Positions 48,507 to 55,713 of a DNA stretch of 64,000 nt are shown piece by piece. Numbering within the stretch: the first letter of the stretch is position 1; the number at the start of each line of letters is the position of its first letter. This DNA is from CAIZQW01 sp942493055 (lineage in GTDB: Bacteria > Verrucomicrobiota > Kiritimatiellia > RFP12 > UBA1067). The notes under the pieces are model-generated. The model was not told the DNA's origin and made no database searches. It worked only from the letters and a program-made list of their open reading frames with translations. Where the stretch lies: positions 5,580,001 through 5,644,000 of the forward strand of contig OW818680.1 of the NCBI GenBank assembly GCA_942493055.1. Reading direction: 5' to 3'. The translations under genes and the position numbers were made by a program.

Positions 48507-49664
48507 CTATTTTTTAGGAAGCATGTTGACCCATTTTTCGTATTCCGCCCTTCCAGGCTCCTTGGCTGTAATCAGCGACAAGTAGAATTCGCCGTAGAGG
48601 CGCGCTTCTGGGTAATGGCCTTCCGAATAGCGTAATCTGGCCATGAGTTTTGCCGAGGCCGGGTTGAACGGGCTACGCGCAATGGCCTTATCGAGCATTT
48701 TAACAGCCTCACCGTATTGCCGCAACTGGATGGATAAGTCAGCCGCCTGGCAATAGCAGTCCTGGTTGTTCGGATTGATCTCGGCTGCGCGTTTGAAGGC
48801 GCCGCGCGCTTCCGTGCGGAGGCCTTGCTGCTGATAAACCTTGCCAAGCCCATACGCTGCGCTGAAGGTGAGGGGGTCGGCTTCCATGGCGTCCTTGTAA
48901 GATTTGATGGCCTTGGCATACTGCTTCTGGGAGTAGGCGGTCACGCCCTCTTGAAGGAGCTTGGCTGCCTTGGGCGAATCACGCCGGATGACGTCTGGCT
49001 CATTGGCGCGTGTCCGTTCAAGGTTCGTCTTGAGACGCTTGATGTTGCTGGTCGCCTTTTCAAAGTGGCGGTCCTTGGGGTTGGTGATGCGGACAAAGAG
49101 TTCAAAATTATCCAAGGCTTCTTCGTACAGCTTGTAGTCGTCACGGTAGAGGGTTGCCAAATTGTAATAGGCTGGTTCATGTTTCCGGTTTTCCTTGATT
49201 GCACGCAAGTAGTACAACCGTGAAAGATCAAAGCGCTTGCGCCGGGCTTCGACAAGACCCAGCGTGGTCAGGATTCGCGCCTTTGCGTCCGCCGAGGTTG
49301 AAAAGGCAAGCGCCTTGTCCAGTGACTCTGATGCCGGCAGCAGGTTGTCTTGCTGGAGCTCTATTTGCCCGATGCAGGCGAGGGCGTCGCTGTAGTCTGG
49401 CTGCAATTTAAGTGCTGCGGCAAAGGAGGCTTGGGCTTGTGCGGTATTGCCGAGCTCCATGTGGGCGACGCCAAGGTTATAATACAGTTCAGGAGAATTG
49501 GTGATACGGCTTGTCGCGTAGGTCAAGTGTTCGACAGCCTTTTCATAGAGTCCATCCTTGAACGCCTCTGTGCCGCTCTTTGCTGCACTCAAGCCCGAAC
49601 GGGAGCCGCAGCCGCAAAGACCCAAAGCAATCAGGCATAAAACGAAATAAACGCCACGTAACAT
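48507..49664 (-). CDS. TPR-repeat lipoprotein
   Basis: 385 residues from the ATG at 49664 with GAGGA upstream; a longer open frame before it has no signal. The lipoprotein signal YFVLCLIALGLCGC places the lipidated Cys near residue 18. At least eight tetratricopeptide repeats follow (for example PELYYNLGVAHMELGNTAQA, PDYSDALACIGQIELQQDNL, FSAAYGLGKVYQQQGLRTEA). It is probably a periplasm-facing scaffold for protein complexes. It is first in a run TPR-cvpA-ruvB-thioredoxin-like. Confidence 0.88.
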   Translation of the reverse strand: MLRGVYFVLCLIALGLCGCGSRSGLSAAKSGTEAFKDGLYEKAVEHLTYATSRITNSPELYYNLGVAHMELGNTAQAQASFAAALKLQPDYSDALACIGQIELQQDNLLPASESLDKALAFSTSADAKARILTTLGLVEARRKRFDLSRLYYLRAIKENRKHEPAYYNLATLYRDDYKLYEEALDNFELFVRITNPKDRHFEKATSNIKRLKTNLERTRANEPDVIRRDSPKAAKLLQEGVTAYSQKQYAKAIKSYKDAMEADPLTFSAAYGLGKVYQQQGLRTEARGAFKRAAEINPNNQDCYCQAADLSIQLRQYGEAVKMLDKAIARSPFNPASAKLMARLRYSEGHYPEARLYGEFYLSLITAKEPGRAEYEKWVNMLPKK

Positions 49665-49794
49665 AAAATATCCTCTTGCCGTTTTTTGTATGGTTAAAAA
49701 GATGAATTCAAAAACCTTTGAAATTGCCCATATATTACCGAAGAAAGGGTGACTGCGCAAGCGTAATGGGGCTGGTTCTTGAAAATGGGTGAAT

Positions 49795-50136
49795 TTATTG
49801 AGGCTTGAACGTAAAGTAGACGGCTCCCAGCAGGCAGAACGCGGCAAAGAGGTGGTTCCAGTTCAAGGAGGACTTCATATAGAACAGGGCAAAGGGAATA
49901 AATACGGTCAGCGTGATAATCTCCTGCATGATTTTGAGCTGGGGCAGGGTTAATGATGTATATCCGATCCGGTTAGCCGGCACCTGTATCATATACTCGA
50001 AAAACGCAATCCCCCAGCTAATCAAAATGGCGGTGATCAGCGGGGCTGTGCGCAAATTCTTCAGGTGCGCATACCAGGCAAAGGTCATAAACACATTTGA
50101 TAAAATCAGCAGAATAACAGTCTTAGCAATGGTCAT
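49795..50136 (-). CDS. DMT-family (DUF486) small membrane protein
   Basis: 113 residues with four transmembrane segments: residues about 5-23, 33-52, 67-88 and 94-110. The conserved motifs FMTFAWYAHLK, SWGIAFFEYMIQVPANRIGY and LKIMQEIITLTVF identify the DUF486 family, related to drug/metabolite transporters of the EamA/SMR type. The substrate is unknown. It starts 9 bases after the AraC-type regulator gene, so the two are co-transcribed. Confidence 0.93.
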   Translation of the reverse strand: MTIAKTVILLILSNVFMTFAWYAHLKNLRTAPLITAILISWGIAFFEYMIQVPANRIGYTSLTLPQLKIMQEIITLTVFIPFALFYMKSSLNWNHLFAAFCLLGAVYFTFKPQ

Positions 50137-50145
50137 AATAAGTCC

Positions 50146-51042
50146 TTATGCGTAGAAGCGGTTACGGTATTTGGAGGGTGAAACCCCATTGAGCTTTTGG
50201 AAGAAGCGGCTGAAGTAAAACTCGTCGGTGAAATGAAGGCGTTCAGCAATTTCCTTGATTTTCAGGTCTGTGCCTATGACGAGTTGGATCGACTCCTGGT
50301 TGAGGCGGCGGTTCAGGTACTCCTTGGGGGTGACCCCCGTGTGTTCTGAAAAGAGCATGGAGAATGCATGGATGCTGGATCCATGCAACTTAGCCAGTTC
50401 TGCAATACGCAGGTTTGCGCCCAGCTTCTCCTCAATCGCATCAAAAACCTTGATAAAGCGCGCGTGTGTTTCGAGATGATTACTGATCAGGGTGCCCATG
50501 GGCGGGAGGATATCCGCCATCCAACGATAGACCTGCGCTTGTAATTTCAGGAGGAGGTTGACATCATTACAGTCGTTGCCCGTGATCAGAGGCTTCCAGT
50601 CCTGTACATTAAACTTCCCGATTTTAGTCGGTGTACGCTCTTCCCAGTCCATCAGCGGATCAACGCCCGGGAGCCACTCGCAACGGAACGACAAATAGAG
50701 CACGGTGCCGGGTTTTGTGCACCGGCGTTCCACCGGCGTGTTGCCTGGGAAGAAATAGGCGTTGCCCGGCTGCACAGGCACAGATCTGGAGCCATGGATG
50801 ACTTCTCGTTCGCCCGAGAGCGAGAGGTCAATGTGATGCAGATAATCACACTCGCGTTTGCCGTTGGAGCTCCACTCCAAATCAAAGCGTGTGTGATACA
50901 GCCCCAGGATGTGAATCCGGAATCCTGTTGCTTGAATGAAAGTCCGCTCGGTCTGCGGATTGCTCAGCAAACTGCGTGAATGGCGATGCGCCTGCGGGTT
51001 GGTCGTGTCAACCTGTTTCATAGCTTTCTTAAAAAAGTACAT
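50146..51042 (-). CDS. AraC-family transcriptional regulator
   Basis: 298 residues from the ATG at 51042, which has AAAAGG about 10 bases upstream; ATGs at 51063 and 51021 are alternatives. The N-terminal cupin-like ligand domain (about 20-150; LSGEREVIHGSRSVPVQPGNAYFFPGN) precedes the two helix-turn-helix motifs of the AraC domain (about 195-295; LRIAELAKLHGSSIHAFSMLFSEHTG and KIKEIAERLHFTDEFYFSRFFQKLNGVSPSKYR). It would bind a small sugar-like ligand and control nearby genes. Its upstream region holds the first copy of the 21-bp promoter motif at 51111. Confidence 0.93.
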   Translation of the reverse strand: MYFFKKAMKQVDTTNPQAHRHSRSLLSNPQTERTFIQATGFRIHILGLYHTRFDLEWSSNGKRECDYLHHIDLSLSGEREVIHGSRSVPVQPGNAYFFPGNTPVERRCTKPGTVLYLSFRCEWLPGVDPLMDWEERTPTKIGKFNVQDWKPLITGNDCNDVNLLLKLQAQVYRWMADILPPMGTLISNHLETHARFIKVFDAIEEKLGANLRIAELAKLHGSSIHAFSMLFSEHTGVTPKEYLNRRLNQESIQLVIGTDLKIKEIAERLHFTDEFYFSRFFQKLNGVSPSKYRNRFYA

Positions 51043-51110
51043 GAAATATGACCTTTTGTCCATGGAAAAACAAGGAAAAATGTTCAACGGGTGCCCAGCG
51101 ATTGCGTGTA

Positions 51111-51154
51111 CGTAGTTTAACCGACAAGACAGAAGCGATCTAATGTGAGATAAT
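51111..51154 (+). promoter_or_regulatory. Conserved-motif promoter P1 (ahead of the candidate small RNA)
   Basis: The 21-bp motif CGTAGTTT, two variable bases, CCGACA, A/T, GACA spans 51111-51131. Its last six bases (AAGACA) serve as a -35. They are followed by exactly 17 bases and GATAAT at 51149-51154. The same arrangement recurs at 54132 and 55614. Confidence 0.7.
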
Positions 51155-51160
51155 CACCGC

Positions 51161-51222
51161 GTTTTACATATAAACATACCCGTAGGCGGGTGCTGGATAA
51201 AATGTCCAGCACCCGCCTTTTT
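51161..51222 (+). ncRNA. Candidate small RNA (about 62 nt)
   Basis: Predicted transcript from promoter P1 (-10 at 51149-51154) to a perfect rho-independent terminator ending at 51222. There is no plus-strand gene between them: the AraC gene runs the other way, and the next plus-strand gene begins at 51833. The single-stranded 5' part is about 24 nt and AT-rich, followed by the 13-bp terminator stem. It could instead be an attenuated leader for the kinase gene. No known RNA family is recognised. Confidence 0.45.
51185..51222 (+). terminator. Strong rho-independent terminator
   Basis: Perfect 13-bp arms GGCGGGTGCTGGA (51185-51197) and TCCAGCACCCGCC (51205-51217), loop TAAAATG, then TTTTT. The T-run is only on the plus strand, so it terminates rightward transcription. 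Confidence 0.9.
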
Positions 51223-51267
51223 AATACGTATGTGATGCGGATTAGCGACGCGCATTACGCGTATCGT

Positions 51268-51642
51268 TTAAACGAGACCGGTAGGCGGAGGACTGACCTC
51301 TTCCTCCTCCTGTATGAGTTCCGGGGCTTCCTCGGGTGGCTGAGGCACCTCGATCAGTTCGCCGCACCCCGGGCAAGGAACGATCATCCCTGCGCCCCGC
51401 TTGTCCATAATGATTTCCCAGTTGCAGTGCTCGCAGTTGAAGGTCAGGTCGTTTACAGTCGCGACAAGCGGATCCACAAGCGGCATGGGGATTCTTCTCT
51501 TGGTAACGGCCTCCTCCGACGGAACCGTCAGATGACATTCGCACGCAGGGCAACTCAAGGGCTTCCCCTGCAAGGTGTCTGGCACCGCCAACTTCTGCCC
51601 GCATCGCCAACAATAGAACACGACTTCATGTTTTGCACTCAT
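51268..51642 (-). CDS. Small protein with two zinc ribbons
   Basis: 124 residues. The first ribbon is YCWRCGQKL with CPACECHLTV (residues about 10-40); the second is NCEHCNWEII with CPGCGELIEV (about 69-101). A Pro/Glu-rich acidic tail follows. It has no membrane segment. Such double-ribbon proteins are common and uncharacterised; nucleic-acid or protein binding is possible. It lies upstream of the AraC gene on the same strand, but the intervening 225 bases contain the plus-strand terminator and promoter P1, so the two are probably separate units. Confidence 0.7.
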   Translation of the reverse strand: MSAKHEVVFYCWRCGQKLAVPDTLQGKPLSCPACECHLTVPSEEAVTKRRIPMPLVDPLVATVNDLTFNCEHCNWEIIMDKRGAGMIVPCPGCGELIEVPQPPEEAPELIQEEEEVSPPPTGLV

Positions 51643-51793
51643 TCACTTGTCCTCCATATACTAACTCTCGCAAATTTCAATTTTTAATTCTAGCGCTCGG
51701 AACTAAAATACTCAAGACGTAACTTTCGCGGGAGCTATTTTTTTGCGGACGCGACAGCGAGTTATTGATCTGCGTTCTCTTTTTATTAAATCC

Positions 51794-51821
51794 TTGTCAT
51801 TTGAACTCAAAAAACGATAAC
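51794..51821 (+). promoter_or_regulatory. Promoter of the histidine kinase gene, near-leaderless
   Basis: TTGTCA at 51794-51799, a 16-bp spacer and GATAAC at 51816-51821. The start ATG at 51833 would then have a leader of only about 5 bases and there is no Shine-Dalgarno sequence. Confidence 0.5.
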
Positions 51822-51832
51822 CTAGCAACCGT

Positions 51833-53473
51833 ATGAAAAAGATGATGCTGACACTCATGGTGCTGGGGACTGTCGCTGAAGCAGCCATCCGGAATGATTT
51901 CTTGTCGATTGACCAAATGACGGTCAATGGACACGAGGTTGAGCTTGTGTCCGTGCCTGAGATGTTGCGCGTTTCACCGAATGTGGCGCAGATACGTTGG
52001 AAGATCCGCGTAGGCTCAGGGGCGAAGCGGCAAGGGCTCCGAATCCAATATAGGCTCGTCGGTGTCGATGATGTCTGGAAAGAGCTGAATGGCCCCATGA
52101 GCATCAATCTGCGCTGGCTGGATGAGCGAAGCAGCTTGATGGATATCCAAAGCTTTTATCCGGAGGGACAAAGCGCAGGTTGGCAAGCAAGCTGGGAAAC
52201 ATCCCCGTGTGTCGAACATGTCGAGCGCGTCAGCGTGCCGGGTAAAGGAAAGTATTTTGAGTTCCAACTGGTTTCAGGCATCAGCGCTATTCTGGGAACA
52301 ATCCTGCTGGATGAGGTGAACATCATCCTTGAAGAAACTGGCGAACAGCTCTATTTCAATAGCTTTGATCGCTCGAATCCAGTGGAGGACGGTTGGTTGC
52401 CAGGGGGGTTGCGCAACGAGATGTCCCGGTGGGTTTCACGTGTTGAGAACGGGGTCACCAATGGCATGCTGGCCATTTTCGATAACAGCGTCATCGGTTA
52501 TTCCGATTGGCGCAAGCGTATGACGTTTAGCATCAGTCAATACGAAGGCAAGACCATGCGCATTGCGTGGCGCCAGATGCACGACATCGGCAGTTGCATG
52601 ACCAGTGAAATTGCGTATGATCGCCTTGCGTCTGGACGATATGGCTTCGAGGTCCGAGGCGTTCACCCACTGACAAAATTACCAGTGCCCCAGACCAGCT
52701 TATCCATACCGTTTGAGATTCCTGTAGTCCTCTGGAAGCAGACAGGGTTCATCGTCTTCTGTGTCATCGGCAGTGCCTTCCTGATCGGAGGTGTCCTTGT
52801 TGTCATCCTGCGGACACGCTGGCGCCGACGGCTGGAGCAATCAGAGCGCCAGCGCCTCATTGAGGCTGAGAAGACGCGTATCGCCAGGGATCTGCACGAC
52901 GACTTGGGCGCAGGCTTGACGCAGATGGGGATCTACTCAGAACTCGCCCTGCAACAACGAAATGACAGCGAAAAACTGTCGGCTCGACTGGAGGATGTCT
53001 TCACAACAGCGCAACGGCTGGCGCGCTCCCTGAATGAGATCGTCTGGGCGGTCAATCCCGTCAATGACACGGTCGAAAGCCTGATTGCATATTTAGGGGA
53101 TTATGTCGATGAATACCTCCGCGTTGCAGGTATAGCCTTGCGCTCCCATGTGCCCATGACACGTTCTGCCCGCTCCCTGGCCTCGTCGGTCAGACACCAT
53201 CTCTTCTGTTGTTCTCGGGAGATCCTGTGTAATATTGTTCGTCATGCCGAGGCCACCGAAGTCCTGTTCAAAATAGAGTTGGACGATAGGTCCTTGACGA
53301 TCGTCTTTTCTGATAATGGGAAGGGGTTTGATCCCCAAGCCCATCAGACGTTGCCAGGTTCACATAATGGCGTGAATAATCTCAGGCAGCGGATGAAGGA
53401 GGCTGGTGGGTCGTGTGACATTGTTTCGGCGCCTGGTCAAGGGACATCCGTGACACTGAAAGTGAGTTTATGA
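51833..53473 (+). CDS. Membrane sensor histidine kinase (HisKA_3/NarL type)
   Basis: 546 residues. An N-terminal signal segment (MLTLMVLGTVAEAA), a beta-rich extracytoplasmic sensor (about 20-300) and one transmembrane helix (about 304-326; FIVFCVIGSAFLIGGVLVVIL) precede the kinase core. The phospho-acceptor is H355 in IARDLHDDLGAGLTQMG, the HisKA_3 form. The ATPase domain shows the N-box REILCNIVRHAEA and the G-box DNGKGFD. The sensor probably detects a carbohydrate breakdown product outside the membrane; that is inference from the neighbours. It overlaps the response regulator gene by ATGA. Confidence 0.92.
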   Translation: MKKMMLTLMVLGTVAEAAIRNDFLSIDQMTVNGHEVELVSVPEMLRVSPNVAQIRWKIRVGSGAKRQGLRIQYRLVGVDDVWKELNGPMSINLRWLDERSSLMDIQSFYPEGQSAGWQASWETSPCVEHVERVSVPGKGKYFEFQLVSGISAILGTILLDEVNIILEETGEQLYFNSFDRSNPVEDGWLPGGLRNEMSRWVSRVENGVTNGMLAIFDNSVIGYSDWRKRMTFSISQYEGKTMRIAWRQMHDIGSCMTSEIAYDRLASGRYGFEVRGVHPLTKLPVPQTSLSIPFEIPVVLWKQTGFIVFCVIGSAFLIGGVLVVILRTRWRRRLEQSERQRLIEAEKTRIARDLHDDLGAGLTQMGIYSELALQQRNDSEKLSARLEDVFTTAQRLARSLNEIVWAVNPVNDTVESLIAYLGDYVDEYLRVAGIALRSHVPMTRSARSLASSVRHHLFCCSREILCNIVRHAEATEVLFKIELDDRSLTIVFSDNGKGFDPQAHQTLPGSHNGVNNLRQRMKEAGGSCDIVSAPGQGTSVTLKVSL

Positions 53474-54123
53474 GTATGATTACTGTTGCGCTTGTGGAAG
53501 ATGACCAGAAAATAAGGTTGGGCTTGCTAGACTTTCTGGCGGGGGATGCAGACTGTTGTTGCGTCGGTGCTTTTGGTAGTGCGGAGGAAGCGGAGCCTCA
53601 ACTGCTGAGCCTCACGCCCAAAGTCGTAGTCGTCGATATTAACCTGCCAGGGATGGATGGCGTCTCCCTGATCCAGCGCATTTCGCCACGACTGCCGCAG
53701 GCACAATTTTTGATGCTGACGGTTCTTTCGGATACGCAGGCGATTTTTAATGCGCTGACAGGCGGGGCACATGGATATCTGCTCAAGCCTATACGGGCCA
53801 AGCAGTTTTTGGCGGCGATTCATGATGTCTACAGCGGGGGGGCTCCGATGAGCAGCAGCATTGCCCGTCGCGTTGTTCAGCTCTTTCAACAGCATCCGCC
53901 GACAATCCAAAAAACAAAATCTGAGGAGGAGGACTATCAGCTCTCGTCACGCGAAAAAGAGGTCTTGGAGTTGCTCTCCCACGGTTTGCTGTATAAAGAA
54001 ATTTCGGACCAGCTCTGCGTGGAGTATCGGACTGTTACGACTTATGTGGAGCGTATCTATCGAAAATTGCATGTCCATTCACGGTCACAGGCCATTGCCA
54101 AATATATGACCGATAATCGCTAA
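53470..54123 (+). CDS. NarL/FixJ-family response regulator
   Basis: 217 residues. The receiver domain (1-120) has acidic residues EDD near the start, phospho-acceptor D56 in VVVDINLPGMDG, and K107 in LLKPIRAKQ. The LuxR-type helix-turn-helix (about 157-212; LSSREKEVLELLSHGLLYKEISDQL) binds DNA. It is translationally coupled to the kinase. The 21-bp motif promoters ahead of the GH28 gene (90 bases downstream) and the beta-strand repeat gene make it one of two candidate regulators of that motif, with the AraC protein. Confidence 0.94.
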   Translation: MSMITVALVEDDQKIRLGLLDFLAGDADCCCVGAFGSAEEAEPQLLSLTPKVVVVDINLPGMDGVSLIQRISPRLPQAQFLMLTVLSDTQAIFNALTGGAHGYLLKPIRAKQFLAAIHDVYSGGAPMSSSIARRVVQLFQQHPPTIQKTKSEEEDYQLSSREKEVLELLSHGLLYKEISDQLCVEYRTVTTYVERIYRKLHVHSRSQAIAKYMTDNR

Positions 54124-54131
54124 GAGTTGTC

Positions 54132-54175
54132 CGTAGTTTGACCGACATGACAAAAATCAAATAATCTGCAATGAT
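54132..54175 (+). promoter_or_regulatory. Conserved-motif promoter P2 (ahead of the GH28 gene)
   Basis: 21-bp motif at 54132-54152 with -35-like ATGACA at its end, then 17 bases and AATGAT at 54170-54175. The predicted leader to the ATG at 54214 is about 32 bases with a GGAG ribosome site. Confidence 0.68.
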
Positions 54176-54213
54176 GAAAAGTAATTTTCATCAAGCAGAC
54201 GTGGAGTGAGCCG

Positions 54214-55587
54214 ATGACACAGCAAGGAGAATGCAGTATCCTGAAATTTACAGGGAGTCTTAAACTCGGCTATTTTTTATACGCTTGCGCGAGTGCCTCC
54301 TTGGCGCTCCCTGCCTTTGCAACAGAAGAGACGCGCGCGCTTCAGGCCCGCATCAATGCCGCGTCGCAACAGGGGGGCGGTGTGGTCCGGCTTGATCAGG
54401 GAACATACGTAATCGGACAACTGCAACTCAAAAGTAATGTGACCCTTGAACTCGCTGAAGGCGCGCTTGTGTTGGCCTCAACAAACCGTGCGGACTACTC
54501 CTTGAAGCGTTTCAGGGCCTTCATCGGTGCAGTAGGGGCTACGAATGTGACTGTCTGCGGCAAGGGCATCATTGACGGACGCGGCCGCGCGCTGGTCTGG
54601 GATATCATGCAGGGTATGGCGCTATCCAACCAGTTTGACCGTGTGAGCTGGTTTAAGGCGCCACCTGTTCATCCGAGACCCGACGAGCGTGAACGGCCGC
54701 ACCTGCTCTCCTTCCATGGCTGCACCAATGTGGTGGTGAAAGGAATTGAAATGCGCAACGGTGCCTGTTGGATGAACACCTATCACTATTGCAAGGGGGT
54801 CAAGATTGAGGGTGTCAGGATTATTGGACGCGGCTTCTGGAACAATGATGGGCTTGATTTGTGTGATACAAGCGACGTGCGGGTGCAAAATTGCTTTGTT
54901 GATTCAGCAGACGACAGTATCTGCCTGAAATCCCACTCCTTGGCGGGGATAAACGAGAATATCATTATTCGGGACTGCACCATTCGCTCCAGTGGGAGCG
55001 CCATTAAATTCGGGACAGCGTCGGCAGGGGTGTTCCGGAATATCCGCATTGAAAATATTGAGATCTATGATACCTTTCGTTCTGCCATTGCGATTGAGAG
55101 TGTGGACGGCAGCGACATCTCGGATGTTGTTGTTTCGGATGTACGGGCCCGAAATGTGGGCAATGGACTCTTTGTCCGCTTGGGCTCGCGGAGCAATACA
55201 GGAGGAAGCATTAAAGGGATACAAATTAATCGCCTCCATGCTGAAATAGCGGATAAAAAACCTGATGCGGGATTCGAGATCGAAGGCCCGCCCATCCGTG
55301 CGAAGGATGTTCTGCCGATTGTCATCTCGGGTGTGCCGGATAAGTTGATCGAGGATGTGACACTGCGCGGGTGCACCTTTATATTTCCAGGGGGCAATCC
55401 CAATTCTCGCGCTGAACTCAATGTCCCTGAAGAACCGGCGAAGTATCCGGAATTCTCCATGTTCGTGAACTTGCCCGCTTGGGCCGTCTATGCACGGCAC
55501 ATTAAAAAACTCGATCTGGGCGATACCCGCTTTATCGCCAAAAAGCCTGATCAGCGCAAAAAATTCGCAGGTAACTATTTTGAGTAG
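54214..55587 (+). CDS. Secreted glycoside hydrolase family 28-type (polygalacturonase-like) protein
   Basis: 457 residues with a signal peptide (YFLYACASASLALPAFA). A right-handed parallel beta-helix follows, beginning with the QARINAASQQGGGVVRLDQG pectin-lyase-like start. GH28 acidic residues appear as NNDGLDL (D212, D215) and SADDSICLKS (D233, D234). The usual GHG histidine segment is replaced by SGSAIKFGT, so the mechanism or specificity may differ from classic polygalacturonases. Related proteins act on pectin side chains or rhamnogalacturonan. It is preceded by motif promoter P2, directly after the two-component genes. Confidence 0.85.
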   Translation: MTQQGECSILKFTGSLKLGYFLYACASASLALPAFATEETRALQARINAASQQGGGVVRLDQGTYVIGQLQLKSNVTLELAEGALVLASTNRADYSLKRFRAFIGAVGATNVTVCGKGIIDGRGRALVWDIMQGMALSNQFDRVSWFKAPPVHPRPDERERPHLLSFHGCTNVVVKGIEMRNGACWMNTYHYCKGVKIEGVRIIGRGFWNNDGLDLCDTSDVRVQNCFVDSADDSICLKSHSLAGINENIIIRDCTIRSSGSAIKFGTASAGVFRNIRIENIEIYDTFRSAIAIESVDGSDISDVVVSDVRARNVGNGLFVRLGSRSNTGGSIKGIQINRLHAEIADKKPDAGFEIEGPPIRAKDVLPIVISGVPDKLIEDVTLRGCTFIFPGGNPNSRAELNVPEEPAKYPEFSMFVNLPAWAVYARHIKKLDLGDTRFIAKKPDQRKKFAGNYFE

Positions 55588-55613
55588 GGATTGGACGGCT
55601 CCTCCGCCTCGTA

Positions 55614-55657
55614 CGTAGTTTACCCGACAAGACAGCACGCTGCACATCTGGCATACT
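55614..55657 (+). promoter_or_regulatory. Conserved-motif promoter P3 (ahead of the beta-strand repeat gene)
   Basis: 21-bp motif at 55614-55634 ending in AAGACA, then 17 bases and CATACT at 55652-55657. It lies about 57 bases before the ATG at 55714. Confidence 0.68.
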
Positions 55658-55713
55658 ACGGTCTTTAAAAAGGCCCAGAGCAGGGCTTCTATGGATATGA
55701 AATGAGGAGTCAC

